A stretch of 64,000 nucleotides of DNA from contig CM042162.1 in NCBI GenBank assembly GCA_023376005.1, positions 91,526,137 through 91,590,136 on the forward strand, given 5' to 3'. Source of the stretch: Doryteuthis pealeii. Taxonomy: Eukaryota > Mollusca > Cephalopoda > Myopsida > Loliginidae. Below are positions 21,994 to 33,900 of the stretch, one piece after another. Position 1 is the first letter of the stretch, and each line of letters opens with the position of its first letter. The translations under genes and the position numbers were made by a program. The notes beneath the pieces were generated by a model. It was given only the letters and a program-made list of their open reading frames with translations, was not told the origin of the DNA and made no database searches.

Positions 21994-24900
21994 GTTGCAC
22001 ATGTGTGTATAAATCTTTTGCGATAGATGACATCGAAACAAACCTCAAGGTGTGTGTGTGTCAGTATGTATGTGTGTGTATGTGTGTGTGTTGTGTGTGT
22101 GTGTGCGAGTGTGAATGTATGAGTTTACATTCATGGAAAAATCCCCCCCCCCCCAATCAGTCCAGTTTTGGTAAATGCTCAGTTTTCCTCATTTTGTAAA
22201 TTCTGCAATCATCATCACCATCACCATCATCATCATCACCATCATCTTTTGCAGATAATTTCATCAAAACTTAACTGTACTTAAAATGATCTTTGTCATT
22301 TTTTTTTTTTTTCTAGCAAAATGCTGGAGAGAGAGGAGGACCAACTCACACCAGCGACTCGTCTCTTGGAGAAAAGGCGAGAGTTAGCCGAGGTAGAACA
22401 AGCTCTGGCAACACAAAAAGAGGTTGGTTTTCTTGTCTTTCTTTAAAAAATCCTCCTCTACTCAGGTGATGCCGGGTAGCCATTGCTTGTCTTTTATAAA
22501 GAGAATTTCCACATTTGTGAAATTGAGAAGTAAAAAATTGTTCAAGAAAAAAAATCATTTGATTTTCAAACCCATTTTTATTGGTGTGTGTAATAACTAA
22601 GTTGTTTTTAGGTCATTTTTGAGGTCTTGGTATTTTGTAATTTTTTTTTATTGGTGTGTGTGGAATGATGTATATTTTTAATTTTCTTGTTTTCAAGGAA
22701 TTCCAAATGAAAATGGAAAGTCTTCAACAAAGAAGAGCGGAATTGGAAAGAAAGGAATTACAACTAAAAGAATCTCTGGAAAAATTTGATAAATTTTTAA
22801 AGGTGAAATTTTTATAGAATTTTTATTTTTCATGAACAGCACAAAACAAAAAAACATAATGTTGATTGTTTTATTTATGTGTGGAGGATGATCACTAATT
22901 AGGACTGAGCCGATTCTAGTAGGAACCACCTCAGTTAATTTTTTTTTTTGGGGGGGTAAATATTTTACATAGTTTGAAAGATTTTTTTACAGTTTGAAAG
23001 TTGATTATAGTGATTATTTTGTGTGAATTTCAATATGAATTTATCTCTTGCAATGACTGAATCTTTTCTAGGTTGTGTCAATGTTTTTGCTCATTTTGTT
23101 TTTGATAGATTCGGGGTAGGGGATATATTATTAAGTTGTAAGTAAAGTAAAGTCGTCGGGGCGGCCTAATGTCGGTATCAGCCAATCAGCGAGGGAGTCT
23201 ATCCCCTTTTCACTAGCGCTAGACCAAGGAGATTATTTTAGCATCTGAGGTGGAGCGCCACAGCTACCATCAGCGCCTTACTTTACCGCACAGATTCCTG
23301 TGCTACTCATACGCTGAGTTGGCGAGGGCGGGTATCGAATTAGGAACCTTGTGGTTTCTAGCCGAACACTCTACCAACTGAGCTAAACCGGCCCCTTATT
23401 AAGCTGTAGTAAGGTATATTCTCAGGCAAGTAGAAACTGGTGTGTCGAGTAGAAGTAATAGTAGTAGTAGTAGTAGTAGTAGTTGGCGTAGCAATATTGG
23501 TAGTCTTGGAGTAGGCACCTGTACCACCACAGTGTTGAGTATTTATGGTGGACACTATCCAATCAGATTACAGTGAGGGCGGTACCTAGGTATTTGCATA
23601 TTCATTACATGAGTTTTTTTTGTATGTTTCAGGAAAATGATTTGAAAAAGAACCGTGCCATAAAAAAGGCGAACGACGAACGAGATATGAAGAAAGCCAA
23701 AGACAAGGAAATAGAAATGTAAGATCATCAATTTTGGATTTAAAATGACTGGTTGGTTTGGTTGGTTGGGTTTTACGGCATGTTAACCCCTTGGGTTATT
23801 TTATGCCGAATACTTCTATTGGTAAAAAAAATGTTTAATGCTAACAAAGTTTTGAAATAAATTCATTTTTAATGGATAATCAAATTTTGTTTATAAACTC
23901 ATATTTTTCTATTTAACCCATAGATGGGACCCTAACAGGTACTACCACTCCACCATGTTATAACATGGAAAGATAAATTTTGTTTTACATCTTTTTCTCA
24001 GAGCTTTCGTTCTGGCTAGCAAGTATTGAACACAATAATAATGTGGTCGACGCTCATTATTTTTTCAATTATGCAATTATGATAAAAGTTTGGTGATCCC
24101 TGATTGAGAAGAACATGATAGATAATAATTGTGGATTATGAGTTATCTCCCTTGGACTGTTTCAGTAGAAGGAACTCTCTGGCCAACTTAGGCAACGGTA
24201 CTTGAATTTGTTTGTTAAACATATGGATTGAGAGATGTTCTGATACCATTTAAATTTAAATATCATGTTAAGCTTACTAAATCTTCATGGACTTGACTAC
24301 GGAATCAACCCATCGAACGAAACTGACTGATAGTCATTTCGTTTGGGTCCATGTGGTACAGCTGTACAGTAGCAGTGATACTTCTATGGCTTGGAAGAAC
24401 TGTCACTTTAACTTGTCAGCAAAATTGGATTTCCATATGGCTGACAATACGCATATGCTAATTACAGGTAGCATTATCTGTTTATCCTCACAGGTGTCTT
24501 AGTGTTCAACAATGGTTACTATTGCATCATTGAATGCTCCAATAAATCTTATTATAATGGACATTCAGTGTTTGTTCGTAACCAAAACTACATCAACAAC
24601 ATCACAATTCCTTTAGATATTTACGTTATATTCTCAATTAAATAGTCATTATGTAATCTTAATTAACATCTTATATCTATTAACAATGTCTTTATTAAAG
24701 TCTAGCTCAAAACAGTCCATGTTATTTAGTTTAGAAGCTTGTAAAGTGTGTTATATGTCATGTAGAAATAAATGTTTACATAGTATAAGGTGCGGATAAT
24801 TTTCATACCAGTTTTTAAGCAAACCAGATCTAATAAATTATTACTTGGTGTTATTGATTTTTAATATTAGTGTTTTATTCTCAAATGTATTAAAAGTAAT

Positions 24901-27900
24901 TCTATGTATAATTTTATATAGAAATCAATTAAAATAAAACAAGAATAAGTGTAATCTTTTTATATGTGTTCATATTATTGGAATTTCCATATTAATTATC
25001 TCCCCCTGCCGCTAGGGGGCGAATCGCCATCATTGTATGTTGGCACCAAAACCAAAAACTTTACTTATCGCAAAGCAGTTACTGGAGGAGAGACATAAAA
25101 ACTAAAAGCTCTCATCACCAAGCCCAAAACAGGGCCCACTTATCACGGAGCACTCATGGAGGGTAGTCGTATAAATAGTGGTCCCTAAACTTTACTCATC
25201 ACTTAGCCCAAAAACAGGGCTTACTTATCTATGGACCGTTGACCTGGATGGAGGCATTTTTTCACAGCACACTTTCGAAGGCACAAAAACAGACTATAGA
25301 AGGCTGAAGACCAAATAGTCTACTTGAAAAGGGCCCATTCACCGTCATTTAAAGGATCTATTACCCGGGGCGAGAAGCTTCTAAAATAGCATCCCCCATT
25401 ACTTATCACTGAACCAGTTATGAGGAAGAATGAGAAAGGTCCGAAAAAGCGTACCATCAACATTACTTAACTCAGATAAGTCTTGTAGTAAATACCAATA
25501 AAATTTGCAACAAGTTCTTGTATTATTTGTCAATACATGTATTTAATTTCCATTGTGTGTTTGTCTTCTTTGTCCGACAATTTGCCTACAACTACGGAGA
25601 AATAAGAGCTCCTTCGAAACCCGTAAATACTCTTAATATTTAGTTTTGTCAGTCTTTTTAATCTAATCTGATATTTTATTACATTAAAACGTAATTACTT
25701 GAGGTGGGGGGGTTCATATTTTTGCTAATTTTAATAATTTTTTTTTCCTATTCCAGATTGCAAGGCGAATCTGAGAATTTAAACAAAGAATGTCAGCGAA
25801 TGAAAAAGAAACAAGATTCCTACATGATATTCAATTCATTTATGTTGAAAATCTTGAGTGAAACAGAAGAATTTAATGAAATTAGAGACATCATTGCACG
25901 ATATGATACATTAAGTTCTACATACAAAGTAAGACATTATTACACATTTTTTACTTAATAATTATAATAATAATGAAATTTATTGTGTACAGTGCTCAGG
26001 TGCACCACAACTCATCAAAGCCTCATGTCAAGTACACAGAATAATGTATTAGTGTCAGGAACATGAACAGTTTACAGTAGTAATATGCATGTATGTGTGC
26101 GCGTGTGTGCATATGTATGTGGAGAGTGGCATCAGGTATAGTGTCGGCGGACTACAGGAAGCATGGAGGCTTTGAAAGACTCAGTGCTTTGGCAGCCTAC
26201 AACAGATGCGGGCAGTTTATTCCATGTTATGTTAGAACAATATGTGTGTTGGATTATTTGTAGTATATAGTTATTTACTAAGCGTGTGGTGTAATGGTTA
26301 AAGTCATGGGAAATGGACTCGTCACCCAGAGTTCAGATCCTGGATGTGTTAATTGCATTTCACTTTGCGCTAATACCCTTCGGAAAGGTTTGAATCCTAC
26401 TCTCCCTCCAGCTATGGATAAATAGTAGGGCAGACTGGGCTCTTTAACCTTGGTTAGGTAACCAGTCTAGGAGAAGGAAAACTCTGAATTCAAACCTGTT
26501 AAATTCCACTTAAGAAATTGATCCTGTGTCGCATCCTGCTCGTGCGGAGGGGTTGGTAAATATATATAGTTATTTACTAAGCGAAGCTCAGATGTGGCAC
26601 AAGGCCAGATTATGGGGCACACAGTGAGAATCGGACTCATTAACAATGGTCTGCTAATCTAGCTTGCTAACCATTACACCACATGAGATGCCCTATAAAT
26701 ACTAAGCGTAGCTTAGATGTGGCACAAGGCCAGACGTATGGGGCGCCTAATGAAAATCAAACTAACAATGATTTGCAAATCCAATTTTCTAATCATCACA
26801 CCACGTAAGGTGCCCTTATTTGTAATATATAATTATTTATCAAGCGTAGCTTAGATGTGGCACAAGGCCTGAAGTATGGGGTGCCCAATGAGAATCGAAC
26901 TCACTCACAATGGTCTGTGAATCTAGCTTGCTAACCATTACACCATGTGAGGTGCCCTTATAGTGTATAAACTGTGCTGCAATCTACCAGTTAAATTTAT
27001 AGACTAAGCAAAATCACATGGTTTAAACCTAAGCCAATCAACAGCCTGAATGCGTGGCTGGTTGACTACTTAATCAGCTGATATTGACAGACGTCCATTT
27101 GCACTCATTGACGAACGACCTGCCAGACTAAGGAGCACCAAGGAACAACCAAAGGATTCTTTACCAAGGATCACGCTCTGCTTAACACAAAGGATCTCCA
27201 CTGGACAAGCGCTCTTGATTGAAGCCTAAAGGATGGTCACAAAAATCATAACAATGTGCTACATAAATCCCATTCTCTATCGTTGCCAAGAAGATACAAT
27301 GCTTGGGTTACTAAACGAAATGAGTTATCTTCTCTTGATACGTCTTGTTTGCCGAGAGGTGGCATTAGTATCTGACCACAGGAGGGAACTTCGATTCCCC
27401 AGCCTCTTTTCACTCAGACCGTCGACGTGTAAAGATGGTCTAGAGAGCTGCTACCCTAATCTTAGGTTAGGGAGTCTTACCCCCTAACTACCCACTACTA
27501 GTAAGTCGTACGCATATTTCCTTTTATAGAACATTCCTGTATCTGTTTTGTACACCTTCTGTTCGTACATGAACTCTTTTTGTATGTCTTTCTCTGATTG
27601 TATTTTCCGTCACTTACGGAATAAATATATTGTTATCTTTTGACCTTTGTCGGAATGGTTTTTATGTTTACTCATGTACCACGCATTGGGAGGTTACTTA
27701 AAGCCTTCCAACGTTATTATAACAACCACATGTTATACAATGCTTGGTAGTAACCATTAGTCAAGGGACAGATTCTACTTTCTGATATCCTAAAGAGTTC
27801 CGAAATGTATTTTAAATATACATTAGTGGCAAGAAAAAGTGGTTATTAATTTATATTTCAGTGATGAATTGTTTATGAATTTGTTTACCATCTTCAGGTT

Positions 27901-30900
27901 AAAAATGATGACAGACAGACAGACAACTAGGTAGAAAAATGGTTTACAAAAATAATTAAAAAAAAATACATTTGATAAAACAAGGTCATCGCATCATGAT
28001 GTAATGGTTAGCAGCTAGTCTTGCAGATCCATTATTACTGAAAAATGAGTTTGATCCTCACTAAAATGAGTTTGATCCCATAATTATTTGCAAAATTTGT
28101 AATCAATTTAAAAAAAATTTTACTCTCATCCTTTTTTCTGTAACAAAAAGTTAACTAAAAAGTTTACAAATAAATAAATACCTATGGTTTTGTGTAAAAT
28201 TATTTGTAAAATATTCAAAATAATTATTTAATTAATGATTAATAGATTCATGCAACATTTTATTTGAGGAGGACAGAACTAAGTTTTATTTCAAATTTTT
28301 TTTTTTTTACTCCTTTAATAAATTTGATAATTTTACTTACTTATGTTACAAAGCCACTGACATTGAATTTTTAACTCACACCTCCTCAAGGAAAATCTTT
28401 AAAAAATTCATTTTTACACTATCTGGAGTAACAGAAATACTGGGGTGAAATAGTATCTCTGTCGTAAAGGAAAGGAGACAAGGCAATTATAGAGTATATA
28501 ATTGGGTTAACAATTTATTGGTTGAGCTATTAAATGTGAGAGTATACAATTGGTGTTTTAATGTCTGTAAGAGGTTGCCAGAGAATTTCTCTTGGCGGGA
28601 TATATATATAAGTATGCATAGAGGTTTAAGAAACTTAACTTTGTTGTATCTGTCTCAGCAATGTCCCAAAGTCGTCAGGTAAGGTCGCTGCTTCATGATG
28701 TCAGCCTGTCGGAGTTGTTCGTGTTTCTATCACGGGTGCGGACTTTGTTCTGTTGAGTCAGGGTTCTATCTCTGCCCCCTATTGTCCGGACTTCCGGTAG
28801 AGGGCAGATAACCCAATTTCCAATAGGAGATCGTTTTTTAATTTTTGCTAGTAATAGTTCTACTAATAAATCCAACTTAATTACCTCCCCTTGAATATCT
28901 GTCTGTACAAAAGTAACCCCTTGACTACGTCAATTAGATCATAATCAGAGTCAAGTGAAATAAAGCTTTCTAAAGTTTAAAGCACTGCTTCTGTTTTTAC
29001 TACAATATATATTTGGTGAGGTTCCTTATTTTATTTCTCCAACCTCTCCAGAAGAATCAGTACACTTGTTAATGTTGGTTTGCAATTTCTTCACCTTTCA
29101 TCTTAAATCTGAGAATGGAATATTTATGTTTATAAAATATGGGCGGGATGAGTGGGGGGCGGGGGTGAATGTTTAAACAAATAAATTTATTTTAGATAAT
29201 TGGGATCTGATCTCATTTCACGCTAAATCTCTCTTAAAAAAATGAATTTGCATTCTCTATCGTAGGTCTTCTTCCTGTGGTAATTCTCTGATGAGACCCA
29301 GGTGAAAACAAAGAATTCTGCATATGGTTGCAATTCTCAAATTTTTTCTGTTTTTTTTTTTTCTTTTTAAGGATTTGGTTGAAGCTGAGCAAAGAAACCA
29401 AGATTTGATTGAGAAAATTAAACAAGACATTGTCAAAGACACCGAAGTAAGAATAATGCATTTCTTCATTTTTTTAATTTTTCCCACCATTTCAGTAAAA
29501 AGATTTAAAAAACGATATCTGCGATTCGTTATTTCCTATAACTCCAACATAAACAAAGGGGAACCACTCTTCAATGATAAATTATTTATTTATTTATTGA
29601 TCTACTAGGAAAAAAAGAAGACGGGGTTAGGTTTAGGGTTAGTGTTTAGGGTTAGTTTAATGGGAAAATAATGGGTAGATTAATTCAGAGTGGTTCCCCT
29701 TTTTTAGGTTGGAGTTATAGGAAATAACCCAAGGTCTTTTTAATGTGGGACCACCCATGAACTGAAGCTCATGGGATGGTGGGTGCAAAAAATGCATAGA
29801 TCCCGTCGGCATTCCTCCTTTTCTTCGGACCCTATGACCTTTAGGCACCCCTTCCACGATCTCGATTCGTGGGGACATTTTTTCCATTAACACCATCAAA
29901 ATCCGGTTGTTTGTTATGGGTTAGTTTTATAATTAAAAAAAAGAACTCTAAAAATCATCTGTTAACAATTAACTGGATTTTGACGGTGTAAATGAAAAAA
30001 ATGTCCCCACTAATCAAGATAGCAAAAGGGGTGCCTAAAGGTCATATGGTCCTTTTTTTTTCTTTTTTTTTTTTTTGTACTTTAAAAACTGATTTGAGTT
30101 TGAAAGAAGATCAGGTTGAATGGAGGAAAATCAGAAAAAAAATCTTTTCTTTTTCTCATTGTTATTGAACATGATAACCATTTTTTGGTTATTTCCTATA
30201 AGTCCAGCATAAACAAAGGGGAACCACTCTTGACTTATTAATTATTCATTTATTTATTGATCTACTTGGAAAAAAGAAGACGGGGTTAGGATTAGGGTTT
30301 AGGGTTTGTTTAATAGGAAAATAAATAAATAATTTATCAGTCAAGAGTGATTCCCCTTTTGTTTATGTTGGAGTTATAGGAAATAACCCAGCATTTTCTT
30401 TTGTTGTGAAATTGTTGCATCTGTGATAACCTTTGTTGCACAATGTCGATGACATCACGTTGTAATGTTCTGTGTAATCCGATTCGAAGGGTATGAGTTA
30501 TAGAAAGGTTTATAAGGATGAAAAACACAACACAAAGTTTGATAACAGAAGGAGGAAGATGTAACATTTTGTGCAGTTTGTGGTGGAGCAGAAGACACTT
30601 AAGTCTATGTTGTCTGCTGACAAGAAAGTTGTCTTAACTATGTCAATTGCTGGCTTCACTGATGTGGGTCCCTGCCTATTTTCTATCTACTGCTACTGGG
30701 ACGACCTCTCACTCAAACGACTGGTCTGAATCTGCTAAGGGGCTTGAGCCGGCTGAATATATTGTTTTCTGGGGTTTACTTCCTTAGCCTTTCCTTGGGA
30801 TGAGGTAAAGCTGCAAGGCAGCAGTGTTTTTATAACAGACTTTTCCTTGTCCTAGATGGGTTGCCAACCAAGGCTAAGGAGTCCTATTTAACCCATTTGA

Positions 30901-33900
30901 GAACAGTGTGAAAAATCAAAATTATTCACGTGAAATGGCTTATGTTAGAAAGAACAAATCTCAAGTTTTATTTTTACTGTCCAGGGAAACAGATCTTTTC
31001 TACCTTGTATAAATAAAGTCATTGGGGGTGGCCTGAAGTCGGTATCAGCCAGACAGCGAGTGACTCTATGCCCTTTTCACTAGTGCTAGACCAAGGAGAT
31101 TGTTTTTTGCATCTGGGGTGGAGCGCCACACCTACCATCAGTAGTTCCTTACTTTACCACTACAGATCCCTGTGCTACTCATACGCTGAGTTGGCAAGGA
31201 CTGGTATTGAACCTTGATCCTTGTGGTTACTTGGCTGACACTCTACTAACTGAGCTAAGCTGGCCATTTTTACAAATCCATAAACAAAATCATTGGTTAT
31301 TTCTTATAACTCCAACCTAAAAAAGGGGAACCACTCTGAATGAATTTTATAAATTATTTATTTATTATTTTATTGATCTACTTGGAAAAATGAAGACTGG
31401 GTTAGGGGTTAGGGTTAGTTTAATGGGAAAAAAATTGGGTAGATTAATTAACAGATAAAATTCATTCAGAGTGGTTCCCCTTTTTTAGGTTGGAGTTATA
31501 GGAAATAACCAAATCGTTTTTTAAAAATTCCAATGAGAAATTGTGAATTTTAAAATCTCATTTCAAATTGAATTACATGAAAAAAAAAAAAAAAGAAAAA
31601 AAAAGGTTGACAATTTGCACAATAAATGAGCAGCCATTTTTTCTCAATTCAAAATTTTGTCAATTCTTTTTTTTTATTTTCAGGAAAAACACAATGAAAT
31701 TTTGGGTTACAACAATCTGTTGAGTTCTTTGCAAACTGAAATGGAATCTTGTGAAAGTAAAGGTCTTTATTGGGAATCGACATGGAATCATATTAAGAAT
31801 ACGGCCTCAAAAGAAGCGCTCAAGTCAGGACAAATTAAAATGTTTGTATTTTTAGGTTTCTTTCTTTCTTTCTTTTTTTTGTGATTTTTGTTAAGATAGA
31901 TTTGCCTCAAAACAGCCCATATTATTTACCTCGCATCTCACATATGGAGGTGTGACACAAGGTCTGGTTATTTATAACTCCAACCTAAAAAAGGGGAACC
32001 ACTCTGAATAAATTTTATAAATTATTTATTTATTTATTGATCTACTAGGAAAAAAGAAGACAAGTTTAGGTTTAGGGTTAAGGTTAGGGTTAGTTTAATG
32101 GGAAAATAATGGGTAGATTAATTAACAGATAAAATTCATTCAGAGTGGTTCCCCTTTTTTAAGTTGGCAATAAACCCAGCCCAGCCCCTTTAAATCTTGG
32201 GAGCAGGTGTTGCCTGAAGAGAAGGCCCCCTGGGATCATGCCATTAATTTACATTAATAGTCCAGTAGCCGAAGCCACTGGACCCACAAGCTCCAAAGAG
32301 CCATGTTATTAATGTGTTTAAAATCATGCAATGTGTGTTATATCATTAAGAAATAAATGTTTCCATAGTATATGGTTTTAATAATTTGCATACTGGTTTT
32401 AACAAAACCATGTTTAATAAATAATTGCTTGGCATTGATTTCTAATAGTTTTTCATTCTCAAACATATTAAAAGCAATCCTATGCATAAATTTATATTGA
32501 AAACAATAAAAAAAAATATAAAAATAAGTGTAATCTTTTTTGTGTTCATATTTAATTTCATTAGTGTTTTCTAATTCAATATAATATTTAATTATCTTAA
32601 AACTTAAATACTTCTGCTTGGATCGCACATATTTTTGTTAGTCTTTTTAATTAATTTAAGCTATTTTTTTTTAGTAAAATATTTTCTCATAAATCAAAAA
32701 TTGTTTGAATTATTTTTTGAAATCAAATACAATTTGCTTTTCTCGTAATAAAAAAGGGCTGAAAATTTTCTTGTAAAAAAAAAAAAGGCTGAAAATTTTC
32801 TTGTAAGGAAAAAAAAAAGGCTGAAAATTTTCTCATAAGAAAAAAAAAAAGGCTGAAAATTTTCTTGTAAGAAAAAAAAAAAGGCTGAAAATTTTCCCAG
32901 ACAGAAAATTGTCATCAGCAAATTTCTAAAAAAAAAAAAAAAAAAAGATTTTTGTTTTATTTCGAATTCAAAATATTTAAACTTTTTAAAGTTGTTAACC
33001 TTTTAGCTGTTGTTGACTTCTTGTTATTTTTTTTAAAGAAATTATTTTACCTTACAAAAAAAAAAAAAAAAACGATTTATTGTTGCTGTTTCTCCCTCGT
33101 AATTCTTCAGGGCAACTCATAATTTGTATAACGTCATTCGAACTTATCAAGACCAAATTATCACAGAAGAATATACAACTTTTTTAAAATAAATATTTTT
33201 TTTTAATCTAAAACAGATCGGGGCAGAATTCTTTTTCAGTGGAGAGATCCAGCTGTGCAACCCAATGAATTTCTATTCTCTCAACGAATTTCTGTTCTCA
33301 TTATAAAAACAAAAATAGATTTGAACATCAAAACAAAATTGTTTTGTGTTTCAAATTAAATAAAAATGAGAATAGTTTCGTCTCCTGTTTAGTTTGACCC
33401 CTTCCGATCAATCGACTGGTCATGTCAAGCCCTAGCACCTATATGATTGTCCCAACCTTATTGCCCTTATGGCAAAACCCCCTTTTATCATGTATGGGCT
33501 AGAAAGCTGTGGCTCAGGGTCTTATCATTCTGGGTCTCTATCTGATGAAGTTCCAGTTCTTGAGCTCTGGGGAATGTGTAGTACCCCTTCATCACCATTG
33601 CTCCCAGGTGTACTCTGACCTGGAGTGGTAGTACGTGTTAGGGTCCCATCTATGGGTTAAATAAAAGAAAGTGAGTTAAAAAGTATATGTTAAAAAATTT
33701 TGTTTAAAAATTATTCATTAAGAATGAATAAAACAAAACGTCTTTCAGCATAAAATGACCCAACAAGGGTTGACATGCCATAAAATCCAACAACTAACAA
33801 CCTGTTTGATTCAACACATATACATGCACGCACACATATATGTATATTATTACTGTACACTGTTCATGTTCCTAACACTAATACATTATTCTGTGTACTA

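Noticed and set aside
23358..23555. 65-residue - strand ORF
   Set aside because: It covers the SINE-A head and a GTA microsatellite (Thr run).
26833..26960. tRNA genes in the 26.6-27.0 kb cluster
   Set aside because: Three tRNA-like heads belong to SINE-C copies with common bodies; no full cloverleaf.
27233..27487. An 84-residue ORF with a near-identical partner at 41561-41770
   Set aside because: Both lie in the two arms of the large inverted repeat, so their similarity is due to repeat duplication. They differ by a frameshift at the end, and there is no known domain.
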